In this document: piece after piece, positions 9,900 through 22,898 of the stretch
How the letters are laid out: every line of letters starts with the position of its first letter
Position numbering within the stretch: position 1 is the first letter of the stretch
Origin: Rhytidiadelphus loreus
Lineage: Eukaryota; Streptophyta; Bryopsida; Hypnales; Hylocomiaceae
Direction of reading: 5' to 3'
NCBI GenBank assembly: GCA_947034895.1
Contig: OX344763.1
Location: 1,366,501-1,430,500, forward strand
Length of the DNA: 64,000 nt
Notes under the pieces: generated by a model
Seen by the model: only the letters and a program-made list of their open reading frames with translations
Database searches by the model: none
What the model was told of the DNA's origin: nothing
Position numbers and translations under genes: made by a program

Positions 9900-12300
9900 G
9901 GCATGTCAGCTGAACCGTTTCTTTTCTCAGTTACTGTAATTCTTACGAAACGTGAGATTGTCGTGATATGGAGAATTTTATATTTTATATTTTATATTTT
10001 ATATATTATATATTTATTGTAAGGAAGGAAGGTTCGGTTTGCGGTGGGAGACTGAGAATGGGTCCAATTGGGGAGTGCCAGATGGCTGGTTGGATAAAGC
10101 TATAATTCAAATCCAAGGTAGAAACACCTAAAATTGTGCAGTTAACCCCTGGGGAGACATTGAAGGTTTGGGGAGGTACATATGATCTCCATTTTCAGCA
10201 AGTTTTTTTGAATTTTTTTTTCAAGATAGGAAAATCAATTAGCTTCATGGGAATATAATTTTTATTTCAATCGGTGCCTAGGAGCAAAAGTTATGTCACA
10301 ATAAGTTTCAAATAGGCAAGGATGGGCAACAAACCAAAAAAACTTAAAATAAGTTTTAGAAAAAATATTTTTTTATAGATTATATTTTTTTCAACCTAGA
10401 AAGATTTGCACCCGAGACTAGTATGAGAATTGAGTTATTTGTAAAGTACTCTAAACCGGGGTTTAAACCCATGAGTTTTGTGAAAAAGCCAGTTGAGTTA
10501 AAAAAGTTGAAATAAAAGTGGGTATGAAACTTATTTTTCCATCAAAATGGTGCCTAAAAAAGTTTGGTTCCCACTTTTGAAGTCGTGTGACATAAGTATC
10601 TTGCAAAAAAGTTTGATGCTTCAACTATAGTTGCCTTTTCAACTTCAAAAAAAGTCATGCCCAAAGTGGGGGTGACTTTACAAATAACTCAAATGTCTCG
10701 AAGAAATTTCAGAAACTTTGATTGTATTGATCTCAAGCTAGAAGCTTTTAAAGTAAAGAAAATGATTTTTTTTTTTACCCCTAGCTTGACTAGATTATAA
10801 GAATTTGAATCTTCTTAACTTAATAATTTTGTGATACAAATTGTGAACTTAATATTTTTATGTTGAGTTGAAAGTTTGGGAAAAAAAATTCATCCCCCCT
10901 CCCAATAATTTTCATTCTTTCAAAAATTGTTAAGTCAAAGCAAAGGTCCTACAATTGAATATGCAATAGAAACAAATGTTTAAAATTTTGTTGTTTGCAT
11001 TAAAAGAATGACAGTTTTGAGTGTTTTTTTGGCAACAAAAAGACCTTGGGCCTTCAGGGATCAACTTGATATGCCTATCTTGTGTCAAAATTATAAGTAG
11101 GGGTAGTTTTAACTTATAAACATATAAAAATCATAAATTTCAAAAAGAAAAATTTGGGAGATTTTTTTGTATTTCTATGAATTTTCTGAGTCAAACCTGA
11201 ATAAAAGTGTAAAGAATTCTATAGTGTGAGGTAGGAGGCTTGAATGTTGGAGGGTCATTTATTAGAACTGTTCATGTAGACTCACTTGTAATGGACCTTC
11301 TACTGTCATTGAATGGATCAATAAAAAAAATATCATTTATTATAAGAGCCAATCATTCGCTTTGCTTTCCCCATTTCTCTCTAAAAAAATTGTAAGTAAA
11401 CAATTTATGGAAGACCTATGGTTAGAATTAAGGACCTATCACTCATCTTGTTTGAAAATTCATAAGTAATTCAAAAATGCTTCAAAAAATACAAAACGAC
11501 TTGGATTACAATCAGAAATCTATTTTTTCTTTGTCTAAAAAATGAGCTAAAAATTATGCCATACTAGAAACGACATGAAAAAGGCAAACTGGCCCTTAAA
11601 TGCACGCTTTAAGAGCCTCCTACCTTACATGTTTGAAGTGTTTTAAAAAAAAAATCCCCAAACCATTTACTGAAGATGGTCAATTTCGTTAAAATGGCAC
11701 AAAATGAAACCACTAAAAGAATGAAAACAATGGAAAGATTGTCCGAGGGGAGTGGAAATGCGTGAACTAGGAGTGATTTGAATGTGCTAGGCATAAAATT
11801 GGCACATGTATGACCCTATTGTGGCACACTTATTCTCCATTTGTAGAAGATATTCCATTAAAATGACATGCGGAATACCGCCATTTTAACGAAATTGACC
11901 ATGAAGGCTCTATTATTTACTACAGCCATGTTTGCACCATGTGTAAAGTTGGAGACATCCCACATGGATGATGGTGTAAGGTCATATTTGAAAGAAATCT
12001 CTACGTCACAGAAATGTTAGCCGATTCCTTCCGAGGTACAGTTTCATAGCCATTCTCATGAGACCTAACCCTATGAATTTGTTTCTTCGTTGCCAGATCT
12101 ATAGCTACCGAATTAGGGTTTTGGTGGTGTCTACGTTTCAATCTTTTTTAGGTTTAGTTGGAAGTGCGTGGTGGACTCAGTTCTTTGCTGTTGCTGTGTT
12201 TATATTTTTTGGGGGTTGTGTGAATGTTGTGCATTAGTTTAGAAGTCGGCAGTTGTCGTGACTCCTGGAAAAGAAATTCTCGGTGCCTGTGCATTGCCTA
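9900..12300. other. A+T-rich intergenic DNA between PAO and glyoxalase I
   Basis: An A/T simple stretch (TATAT/TTTAT, about 9975-10018) is followed by low-complexity A+T-rich DNA without coding-like frames. It contains one inverted-repeat element at 11225-11629. The short ORFs show no recognisable domain. The last 250 bp may hold the glyoxalase promoter and leader. Confidence 0.5.
11225..11629. mobile_element. MITE-like element, family A copy 1 (diverged)
   Basis: The left end GAGGTAGGAGGCTT and the right end AAGAGCCTCCTACCTTACA are imperfect inverted repeats. The interior matches the element at 13928-14344 in the same order: AAGAGCCAATCATT, TTCATAAGTAATTCAAAAATGCTT-type, AAATGAGCTAAAAAT, GGCCCTTAAATG. 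There is no coding capacity. It is probably a non-autonomous DNA transposon, older than copy 2 because its ends match less well. Confidence 0.65.
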
Positions 12301-12323
12301 ACATTATGAACCGATCCATTCAG

Positions 12324-15300
12324 TGCGGTGTCTTTGGGAAACAATGGAGTTCAGCCAAGTGTGGCTTTAGTTAGCTTGTTGGTCTCGTTCTCAGTTTTGC
12401 TCAAGGTTGCCTCACATGAAGGTAAGAAGTCTAACAATTGCAGAATGTTTTGCCTCCCCAATTTATTGTGGGGGGAATCGCTTGACTTCCTTCACAACGA
12501 CATGTGCGATGTGAATTCCTTTCTCACAGAAGGAGCACTTGTTGCAGATGTGAATTAGGGCGCCTATGAAAAACTGCAGGTCGCATTGCGGGAATTGTAC
12601 TCCTGCTGCTTACGAGGCTCATTTGGAAGGTACCATCAATCACTGGCGCAATCACTTGCACTCTTTTAGTGGCGAGGTGATTGCCTTGGTTTTGTTATCA
12701 AAATCGGTCTATGTGGCTATTGATGGAATATGTCAACATAAATGTATTTCAAACCCAACCATAGAAGGGATATGCAAAAATCATGAGCTTATATTAGATT
12801 CATCATGTGAAATTGAAGTTCTTCAAAGGTAACTATATCACCTAAAATCGTGCGAATAAGCATTTCAGCATAGTTTTTATTATCAAAATTATATGAGTTT
12901 TTGTTGGTTCTTGTTGTGAGTCAAATTCTTGATTCTCTTAGCATGCATTTTTTGGGCATCATTTGAATAAACTTTGACTTCAAAAGGGTGGGTCTTTTTT
13001 TTGGGCAAGAATTTGTAAGGGTTGGTTTTAGAAACATGTCATAATTAAGTGGTCTTACTATAGTGAACACATGGAATCAACAATCTTGGAGGCTAAATGA
13101 TGTTGGTATTTCTTCTAATGATATTTTAGAATATGTAGGGACTTATTAGACTTTCTATGCAATGACTAGTTGTTTTGCGAATATGCTTGGTGCTCTAGCT
13201 ACCATTATAGTCCATATTTTTTTTTGCTTGGTTAAATTATTTTGGAATATTTCACTTTAACTCATCTATTTTTTGTGTTGAACAATACAGCCATTGGAGG
13301 ATGTGCAAAAAAAGAACCTTGCATAGGCTCTACTAGCATCCAAATGGATTGTTCACCTCCAGCCTCACCAAAGAACGAGGATGATAGCCTTAGGAGTTGG
13401 CCAAGGGAAGACAAACGCCGCATTTTGCATGCTGTCTATCGTGTGGGTGACATTGAGAAATCCATGAAGTGAGTTAGCATCTTAACTCTCAATTCCATCT
13501 TTCCAAGTCACCTTTTTGTTACAAATCTTTTCTCCTTTCCTAAGTAGTCCAAGATATGAAATGAAAGCGCTTGTCTAATTATATTGCAAGAAAAAAAAGA
13601 AATGCCCAAGCCCTAAATATTACTCCTTGGAAGGAGCTCTTAACAACCTTGGTTAGTTGATTTGGCTAGTTGATCCATTAAGGGAAAATTAGGATATCCA
13701 ACATGCTCCAAGCCTTTGACTTCTTCTTTCTTTGAGACACATCATAAATCATTCAATTTAATTCAAGTATCAAGAAATAGCTACCATCAATCACTTCAGT
13801 AGCTTTTAGTAGCTTTCAAATTGACACTTGTGATGAAGCAGTAATAGCATGTTTTTGCAAAGTAATTGAATCTAAACCACTTTTTATTTTATTTTCTTTA
13901 TTTGTTGTCAAATGAAAAGATAGATGGTAAGGTAGTATGCTCTAAAAGCGCCCATCTTCTTCAAACTGCCCCTATTTTTGGGTGAAGAATGGAGATGGGG
14001 TGATCCTTAAATGGACCACTTTAGCAATTGAATGCATCAAGAAAAAATTATTTTTCTATTGCAAGAGCCAATCATTGCCTTTGATTTCCACACATCTCTT
14101 TGCAAGTTGCAAGTGGACGGATTTTGGGAGACCTATTATGGTCACAAATAGGTGCCTCTGCTCTGAATCTTTGAAAATTTATAAGTAATTCAAAAATGCT
14201 TGGAAAAATACAAAACCACTTGTGCTAGGTTCCGCATCCATTTTTGTTTCTCTGAAAAATGATCTAAAAATAATTCTGTCCATGTAAGCCTACGAAAAAG
14301 GTGGACCAGCCCTTAAATGATCGCTTTTAGAGCATACTACCTTAACAGCAGCTAGGTAGCATACTGTTACATTAAAAAATTCCATCTGTCTTGAAAGGAG
14401 GTCCTCGAGCAACATTTTTGTCAAGTTCAATTCCTGGAGAGATGAAACTGGATAATTAATCTGAGGGGAATGCAGGTGGTATCAAGATTGTCTGGGAATG
14501 CACATTCTTCGCAAGAGAGATGTCCCAGAGGAGAGGTACATGAATGTGTTCATGGGTTACGGAATGGAAGACAACCATTTCGCTGCAGAGTTGACATACA
14601 GTAAGTGCCAAATTTATGTATGAATGCAATTGGATGCACGTCATCTCCAAGAAAAACAGATTGTTTGATGATTTTTCATTGCTGGCCGGAAGGCAGGATG
14701 TAACTTTACTTTTGATTGAAGACTACCAAACACCTTGTATAATTGCAGATGAATATGCTTGATTTGATGAGAGCCAAATTTACTGAAACCTTGTGTCGAT
14801 TTGCCTGTAGATTATGGCGTGACAAAGTATGACATCGGGAATGCGTTCGGTCACTTTGGAATTTCAGTCCCAAATGTAAGCGTACTCGTCTCTCATTATG
14901 TTGGCTCTGTCCTCTTGGCGGCAGGAGCATTGCGGTGATATATAATCTTAGTTCACACAATATATGCCTAAGGAACTCAACTTTCACCGTATGTATTTTG
15001 ACAAAGGGGTTCAATACATGTCACAAATCACAAGAAATGTTACTGAACAATACCTGCAATACTGCATTGTAAATCGGTTATTAAAATATAAAAGTAAAGT
15101 GCAACATTTGTCGCAATTTGCATTAAATGTAACCCTGGAATATGTAATTATTGCCAAGCACAGTAAACGTGTTGTGAGGAACAATACTTACGCACGTTGC
15201 TGATCACCTTGACAGGTACAAAAGACTCTTGACATGATAAGGAAGTTGGGGTACAAGTGTCCCAGTGCTCCCGCAAAAGAGAGAAACGACACTTGTGCAT

Positions 15301-17407
15301 ATCTGGAGGATCCAGATGGGTACAAGTTCAAGCTCATACAACGGAAGAGCTCGCGGGAGCCATTCAGTCAAGTCAGTTTTCGCGTGGCTGATGTGGACCG
15401 CTCCATTCTTTACCATCAAGATGTATGCCCCACTTCTATTCACTTTGAAGCACCTTGCCCTTGGAAAAATTTGCTATGATAGGATCCACTTTTAGAAGCA
15501 TTAGCCTCAGATTTTCTTTAATGTTTAATCCTTTTATGCCTGAACTCAACGAATAAAACGTCCACTTTGGAAACTAGCAACCAATTTTAGTAACTTTCAA
15601 AACGTATTCTTGGTCTTCACATATGATATTTTCTTTCTATTAATATATTTCGCGACCTTCTTTAATATATATTTTTACTAAACTTTGACTTCTTTAGTAA
15701 TTTAGTTCAACTCCTAAAGATATGGAAATGGAAATGACCGCTTTTGAATATTTAGGCACTTCGGGATTAAACCACTGATTCTGTGCCTGCTTTGCATCTC
15801 AAGCTTTAGCTGAATCTGTCAAACTTGTATGTTGGTGGAAGATTGGCTTAGGCTTATGGAATGAAGCTACTTGCACGAAGAGAATACCCCGCTGAAAAGG
15901 TACACATTCTAAAAGCTGATGAAATTAAAAATCTACGTCAGGTGGAGACCTGAGTTTTCAGATGAGTGTCTTGAAATGAGCTAATTTCTTGAAATTTCGT
16001 CATTTTAACGAATATGAAAATTCCTGCTTTAGAATTCAAAACAGTCCCATTAGAAGAAAGCTTTGCAGATTTGGACCTTGAGAAGTTCCATTTCTATTCC
16101 CAAGCAGTAGACTTGTCTAAAAATCATTCACTGTTTGAGATTTTTGAAAGTCCGTGCCAGCAAGATCTTCTAGTCACGTCGCTCACCAGTCATCATGGAA
16201 ATCTTTAAGTTCTCCAAGGTTGTGCAACAGTGAATCTGTGAACACAGGAAACGAAAAGTCCTTTGCAGATGAAAGACTATGAAATGATTCTTCTAGTGCC
16301 AAAAATTTTATTTGCTGTGGCTGATTCTTTTCTGTATTGTTTCAGAAAACGTTAGCTTATGTTGCCTACGACATGGATGAGACGAGATCCACCGTTCTTG
16401 AGTTTGAATACAGCTATGGCCAAACGAACTACTCGAAGGGCACAGGATATGCTCAGGTACGATTATTCCCAAATTGCTAGAGATGGGGGTGTCAGACTGC
16501 GAGCTTTCTGCTCCGAGAAGGCAGGCAATTTGTGAATGCAATTGCAAACTCTACATATTAATCATGAGATAGTACACTGAAATAAAAAAAATTGGGGTTC
16601 AGAATTGCGTAGTGTCAAATTTGGAAAGAAATAGTGGACTCTAGCAAAAAAAAAACTCTTGCAGTTAAAGGATATTCATATCAACATAAAGAAATAGGCT
16701 TTGAAGCAGCAGTTTAGGTTTGTAGTTTTTAATGAATCCCTTTAGAAATAGCAAAAGAACTTATAGATTTGGTCCCTGAGTTTCATTTGGTACCCAAGTA
16801 GTTCACCATCACTGTATCAAAAAAGTCGACAGAGATTCAAGTCTGTGCTAGCAAAATGTTTTTGCCACATACTGTAGTAGTATAGTAATATTCTCCGAGA
16901 GTTTGTGCAATTATATTGAATAAAAAGAACAAAGTGGCTATCATAACTATGGGATTTCTTCTAACATGGAAAGGATTGTGCATAAAGCAGCTAGCAATAG
17001 GCACGGAAGACGTTTACAAGACAGCGGGCGCATGTGAGTTGATTGGTGGTGGCAAAACAGTGACAGCTCCAGGCGCTTTACCCAAAATCAACACAAAAAT
17101 TTATGCAATTACAGATCCTGATGGCTGGAAAACGGTAGGATGTGCTTGCTATATATCCTTACCATCATCCTTGGAATACATTCTCTTGATTTGATTAATA
17201 GATTAGGTATAGATCTCCACTTTTACAGGAGCCCAAGAGGCTCATCCTGGCATTTTAGAATGGTAACTTCATCAATTGCTAAATCAATGTTGGCTGGGAT
17301 GTGTTTCCTAGGTGTGGGTTGACAATAACGATTTTGCCAAAGAACTGGAGCCAGCATCCTTCGATTATCAAGTGAAATGCACAACCAACAATAAAAAGCA
17401 ACTGTAG
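12324..17407 (+). CDS. GLX1: Glyoxalase I (lactoylglutathione lyase), two-domain plant type
   Basis: Well-supported exons are 13291-13468, 14476-14600, 14811-14875, 15216-15422, 15852-15899, 16346-16456, 16991-17134 and 17312-17407. A likely upstream exon, 12324-12421, has a good donor (GAAG|GTAAGA) and matching phase. The first ATG in the supported frame is at 13344, giving 306 aa; the true start may lie in an unresolved 5' exon, so targeting is open. Domain 1: RRILHAVYRVGD, WYQDCLGM, RKRDVPEERY, AELTYNYGV, FGHFGI. Domain 2: SQVSFRVADVDRS, AYGMKLLARREYP, LEFEYSYG, YAQLAIGTEDVYKTA, TDPDGWKTVWVDN. His, Glu and His metal-ligand candidates are present in domain 1, while domain 2 has Gln at the equivalent positions. 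The enzyme isomerises the methylglyoxal-glutathione hemithioacetal to S-lactoylglutathione. The last 18 residues are a basic extension I cannot place. Confidence 0.9.
13928..14344. mobile_element. MITE-like element, family A copy 2, in a glyoxalase intron
   Basis: The element has perfect 23-bp terminal inverted repeats: TAAGGTAGTATGCTCTAA plus 5 more bases at the left end, and the exact complement ending at 14344. It is about 417 bp and non-coding, and its interior is shared with 11225-11629. It lies in the intron between exons 13291-13468 and 14476-14600, in the sense or antisense direction equally. I see no clear target-site duplication. Confidence 0.8.
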
Positions 17408-17719
17408 GTTGGCGTATTCCAAGGCCACTCTTTGAATGGCTTGCCAATTCAAAATTGTGTTAAATAATTTGAAAATTCCCACAATTATTGACGATTGAGT
17501 CTATTTCCCACAGGAAGCATGATTCAAGACTGATCGTTTACATTTGTGGTGCATTTAGTGATGAACGTCCAAAATCTCAATAAAAACAAGTATTTTCCCT
17601 TCAATGCACATCCAATGCACAGTGACTTGTCAATATTTCAGCAATGAAAATAGTTTTGCAGCTTTGAATCAATCACAGAAGACATGATGATGATTAATGT
17701 GATCAGAGGGAGACCTTAT

Positions 17720-18110
17720 GACCCCTAAACCATGAAATCCTAAACCGTAACCGTAAAACCCTGAAATTTCTGGACATCCCATCGCCTGCATGTCTGAAAA
17801 TATCCTTGGAAATCTCATTGTGATGTTGTCTAAATTGACAAAAAAAGAAAAGAAAAAAAAGAAAACTAAAATCCTTTTGCTTGCATTATGTGAGATCTCC
17901 CCCAACTTGTGATGCTGTCTAAAAAACTAAAGCCCAAGATTTCTGAAATCCCATTGCTTGCATTTCCTAAAGTCTCTGCAGGAATGACATTGTGATGTCA
18001 GTTGTCAAAATTGACTAAAACCCTGAATCTCTGAAAATCCCATTGCTTGCATTCTCTGAAATCTCCTCGTAAACCGCATAGTGATGTGTAAAATGACTAA
18101 AACCCTCCAC
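17720..18110. repeat. Degenerate tandem repeat, about 88-bp unit
   Basis: Three units begin near 17752, 17929 and 18017, with a partial one near 17873. They share AAAACCCTGAA..T(C)TCTG, AATCCCATTGCTTGCATT-type, AAATCTCC and TGTGATGT...TTGAC blocks. The array lies between the glyoxalase stop codon and the Dabb gene. Confidence 0.65.
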
Positions 18111-18414
18111 AGACTGACGGTTCATTGTATTCACGATACGACGAAGCCAAACTTCTGCGATCCGCCAAGGTCAAGCAAGGGATGTCATAGGAGGTTGCCG
18201 TTTCATGACCCAAAATTTCATTGCAACAATTTTGTAAAAGCATGATGTCACTCTTTGTTGTTGGTACTTGGTGGCTCTAGACCAAAGGGGAGGAGGCTTT
18301 GCATCTTAAGAAGCTTGAGTAGCTACGTTACTCAAAAAGCGAGCCAATGCTACTCGGACAGAGCCTCTCGCAGCAAAGTTGCTTGTTGCTTGAAGACACC
18401 GGACGCTTGTAGCA

Positions 18415-21333
18415 ATGGATTGGCGGTTGCGGAGACCGTCGTCAGTGGTCGACGTTGCATTGCGCGCTCGTCGAGATGCCTTGACAGCTGCCAAAGCGTC
18501 GCCGAGTCGGAGAGCTTCCATGGCGTCGTTCATGGCCACGGCGCCAGGGTTCAAAGTGCCCGTGGTGGAGCGCATTGTCATGTTCAAGCTCAAACAGAAC
18601 GCCGACCCTAATGAGGTCGCGCAGATGTTGGAGGCTTTGCACGCGCTGCGGAAGATGGACGGAGTGCAAGAACTCACTGTGGGGACTGCACTTTCGGTAC
18701 TCGCCTCGCGGAAACTTCTTCTTGCAGCCTGTGTTGAATCCCCGCACTGCAAAATTGCCATGAATTGCCGTGAATTGCCGTGAATTGCCATGAATTGCCA
18801 TGAATTCACCAGTGATAAACACTGTTTGTAGTTGTAGTGATTGAGGAAGAGGTATAAACGGTGCCTTTCAATGCAATGCAAGCCAATTGAACATGGTTCG
18901 TCTTCCATCTGTGCATTTCCATTCACTGTTGAAGTGGATCTCCATTTGAAGACGTCATCGCATTCCACAAAGTCTGAAGATCTCGAATTCTCCAGGTTCA
19001 AGGAGGTGACTACACGCATGTGTTGCACGGACGTTTCCGGGACAAGAAAGCGTTGGGGGCGTTTTCGGCGTCGCCTGACCATGCCGCCATTGTGAGGAAA
19101 TTCATGCGAACTTTAACAGAGGACAGTATCACAACAGATTGGGAGTGCCGACCTTGTGGACCATTCTTGGCGAGCATCATGGCCAAGCGCATCACGCTCG
19201 TGAAGATCAAGGATGGGACCTCCGCGGCTGACATGCGTTTCTTGGAAGAGTCCATCCCTCGTCTTCCTTACAAGTACGATCAACTCTTCTCACGACAAAC
19301 TTCAACCAAACATGTCATTTTAGGGTTTCAACCCAACATGTCATCTGTTCTCCATGAATTTTAGGGTTTCAGAATCTGGAACCCTAAATTTATGAAGAAT
19401 AAGGTAGCCGACCCATTTCCAACCACTTAAGCAATTACATGTATTTGGAGTGCAAGTTTCTTGAGTGTGGAAATTTTCTTGTGTACAAAAGTAGTGTTTG
19501 GAAGGATTTTCCATAATTTTATTTCTCAAAACATAATTATTGTGAATTTTTTAGCTGAAGATTTTGTTCGACTCATATTGGTCATATAGACCTTCCTATT
19601 TCCGACCAAGAGATGGCTACAAAATCCACCAAGGTTTGGTTGCAATATTGAGAGTCTTGTAGCGAATCGTAATGTGCCACAACTGCATTAGAAAGTGCAC
19701 CATAATTGATCACTACTCATCTCTTTCTGCATGGAAAGAGAGCAACCTACATTGCCAAAATGGGGGTATGTGATGAAAAATGGGTCAATTGCTATAGTGG
19801 ATAAGAGTTGTTGCTTATGATCAACTGACTTATAGAAACTTGGAGGACTAGCACCCATACGATAGTCATGAAGAGGGGTTGTTTTTAGAGTTTGAAAATT
19901 TGTAGCTCTAAAATTTATCAAGGAAAGGTGGGATGACATAGCATGATTAGCATCATCACTTATTCATTCATTAATAATTTTGTTGAAGTTTTGGAGACCA
20001 ATTGTATATCTTCACAGAAAATTTATACATGAATCATCATTTTCAACGAATTTTTGGGTTTGCGAGTTCATTATCCTAAATCATATTTTTTTAAATGGTG
20101 GGTTTCACACATTGTTTTAGGCAAGAATGATCTCTTATCATTAAGCCTCCTTGAAGTTTTCTAGATTGTTCACCCATCTTTCACAAAAAGAGTTGTTAAG
20201 TAGGTGTGTAAAACCTAAATGTGTGAAATGGGAAAAATAAGTTTAAGAGCTTACTAAAGAATCATGATTTTAGGCTTGAGTGGAGAAAACAACACAAGTT
20301 GAAACAACAATTTTTTAGATTGAAGTAGTTTGAGTGCTAAATGTTCAAAATATCTATCCAATTGAGTAGGGGTTCTAATCAACAAGTGAAAGAAAGATGT
20401 TTCACCAATCAAGTTGAAAGACAATACCAAGAAGACACTAAATAATTTTAATAAACAATGTATGATGCACTCATGATAAAACTTTGGGAGGAATAGCTAT
20501 GATTCCAATTCATTCTTGCTCTCTTAGTTTTGCGTTTGTTGCTTGTGATTGAAATGCATCTATGAAAAACAAATAGTTACACTAGAAGAGACTCTATTAA
20601 ATTGTAAGGTTAACTCAATTTTCAAATAGTAGACCATCCAAATTTCTTATTAGAGATGTGACAACTTTTGTCAATGCATGGCTTCCTCTCTTTTGGTCCA
20701 TAACCAATAGACATTGCAAATTTGATTGATAGGTTATATTTAATTACAAAAAGTGCTAATACTTTCATTAGTATCTAAACATCACATACTTGCAAGATTT
20801 AAAGTTGTATACAACAAGGTATTTTTGCATTAGATGGTATAGTGCATTTATCATCATGTGAAACCAAAGTTTTCCAAATTTGTAAAATAGTAAATATAAG
20901 GAATTGTAATTTGCAAGACCTTGTGACTATGGTTTTTTTTCTACACCTATTTTGGACACTTTAAGGTTTGTAGATCAAATAGCATCATATTTAAGATCCT
21001 TATGCTTTTTATTATGATATCATAGTGCAAACACATTCTATGTCACAATGAGATTGGCAATTCAATCACCTATTCCTTCCTTATTGTATTTAAAAATTGT
21101 TTGTTCATATGTGCAGTTGCTATACAATTGGTCAAGTGAGTGCAGGCTCAATCTTCCCATCTGAAAGAGCCAAGGGCTTTAATTATGGCATTTTGGAGCT
21201 TTTCCCTAGCACGGAAGACGAGGAGGAGGTGTTTGCTAGTGTAGAGCACATTGCATGGCAAGACACCAAGCTTCGGCCTATTGCAGGATCCCTCTTCTTA
21301 GTTGACTTCCATGCTCAAGGTCACTTAAGCTAA
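18415..21333 (+). CDS. Stress-response A/B-barrel (Dabb) domain protein
   Basis: The exons are 18415-18696, 18996-19273 and 21117-21333, giving 258 aa with phases consistent. Residues 1 to about 45 are Arg/Ser/Ala-rich, compatible with a plastid transit peptide. A Dabb domain follows: VERIVMFKLKQNADPNEV, LTVGTALS, then DYTHVLHGRFRDKKALGAFSASPDH. A second, weaker repeat follows: AKRITLVKIKDGT, then SAGSIFPSERAKGFNYGI and LFLVDFHAQGH. The architecture matches plant dimeric alpha+beta barrel proteins such as Arabidopsis UP3/DABB1. Their biochemical role is poorly known; links to salt or boron stress have been proposed. The donor of exon 1 is TTTCG|GTACTC, followed within 60 bp by a decanucleotide repeat. 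Intron 2 is 1.84 kb of A+T-rich DNA. Confidence 0.82.
18753..18806. repeat. Decanucleotide tandem repeat in Dabb intron 1
   Basis: Five copies of TGCC(A/G)TGAAT lie 60 bp downstream of the exon 1 donor. They alternate between CATG and CGTG variants. Confidence 0.8.
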
Positions 21334-21883
21334 TGTGAAAGTAGAGACTTGGTATGAAAATTAACATACCTAGCCTCTCAACATGTTATTTATATATATA
21401 GAACACCACAATGAAGTTTTAGTACATTTATATTACCAAACACGACCTTAATCATTAAATAATGCTCAATCATAGGTCTAAAATAGACACTGTTATGTTA
21501 AAGAACCAAACTACAAGAGATAATCATGAACTCAATATCTAATGCTTAGTTGCCACTTCTATAAAATTGAAATGAAGTTCCATGATTGAGGTCATGGATA
21601 ACTTTGCATTTGCATATCTATTATGAATTGTAGTCCATTTTGGAGCTCTACTTTTGTATTCAATTCAATTTTGTTGCATTCTAGAGTAGGTTTCATTGCA
21701 TTGGTTGTACAATTGGGATTCAAAGTTTTGAAATTGGGAATGAAAGGGTTGGATTTGGGTTGGAAAGTCACCAATTAATGAATTCAATGAACTCACTTAT
21801 ACAACTTCAATACATGGCAAAAGGTTAATTTATTTGTTTCATTGTACAAAGGGGCGCTAGCGCTTTTGGACTTCTATTGGATC

Positions 21884-21905
21884 ATTCTTGCCCATGGGCA
21901 AGAAT
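21884..21905. other. 22-bp perfect palindrome
   Basis: The sequence runs ATTCTTGCCCA followed by its exact reverse complement, centred on CCATGG. It lies 13 bp left of the TTAA-flanked element at 21919 and 27 bp right of a second palindromic core, GCGCTAGCGC. There is no known function. It could be a binding site or the end of a decayed element. Confidence 0.7.
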
Positions 21906-21918
21906 AGTCCCCCCTTAA

Positions 21919-22324
21919 TCCTCTAAGGTCCGTGGTTGATTTGGGGGGTGGCCAAAACAGTGTTATAAAATCAAGGAATGAAAAGATATTCTAGAAAATA
22001 TTCATGTATTTCATAGATTTAACCAAACCAATGTGGTGGCATACAAGTTTTGGGCAGCACAATGAGTTTTGTGTAAAAAACAAAGCTCACAATGATTGGT
22101 TTTGTACATTAATTGTCATATTTACAATCAGCCCTATGTTAGTTTTTTCACATTTATTTTCACATGCTAACTCAAATTGTGCTAATTTTTTGAAGGATGC
22201 ATTTGGTTTTAAATTCCCCACAACCGTTTCCTTTACTCTTTCTTCAAATTCATAGTAGAAGTATGTCTAAAACATGAGAAAGTGGCCAAATCAACCACAA
22301 AGTGGTCGACCAGACCTTAAAAGG
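21919..22324. mobile_element. TTAA-flanked inverted-repeat element, about 406 bp
   Basis: TTAA stands at 21915-21918 and 22325-22328. The left end TCCTCTAAGGTC...GTGGTTGATTTGG and the reverse complement of the right end, CCTTTTAAGGTC...GTGGTTGATTTGG, match over a long stepwise inverted repeat. The interior is non-coding. TTAA target duplication with C-rich ends is the signature of piggyBac-type transposition. The ends resemble those of the elements at 23914 and 26721 (AAGG(A/T)CC). Confidence 0.65.
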
Positions 22325-22898
22325 TTAAGGACTACAATGGGAAGCTATATCATTTTCCATTGACCACCTATAATGTATTATTTTTTTCCAATCTTCTGTA
22401 AAAAAAAAGTCGTGAATCCAATAATTGTATCCATGTGCCCTTACACCCGATCTCTGGCACCCTTTTAAAATCAAGAGCTCTTCTTCAAGCAATGTAGACT
22501 AGATAGTGTTCTTAAGAACAAGGAGGCTTGTGAGCATCAATGGACACAATGCAAAAGTTGTTCTACTCCATCAAAATCATCCACATACGGTTCTATGTAG
22601 TTTGTGGTTGGTCTATGGGCTTGGAATGAAAAAATATTATAATTTTTTTTTTAATAATTTGACTATCAACACCATCCACATAGGATCTATGTAATTTTTG
22701 GTTGATCTACCGGACTTGGAATGAATGAATGAAGAAATTTCTAAATTTTTCTATAATTTGACTACCAACACAATCCAAATAATAATTATGTACTGTAGTT
22801 TGTGGTTTATCTATGGGCTTGGAATGCAGAAATATTGTAAATTTTCTACAACTTGCCTAGCCAATGAGACAGTGTAATGACTTGGTTGCCTTGAAGCC

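Noticed and set aside
9545..9904. 119-codon minus-strand ORF upstream of PAO
   Set aside because: It has no start context, no domain and no splice link to PAO exon 1; more likely it is a frame in G+C-richer promoter DNA.
12566..12832. 88-codon Cys-containing ORF before the glyoxalase exons
   Set aside because: It lies in the presumed first intron, is out of phase with the exon ending at 12421, and resembles no known domain.
18306..19082. 258-codon minus-strand ORF
   Set aside because: It is antisense to the Dabb gene exons and crosses their intron; the plus strand explains the composition and matches a known family.
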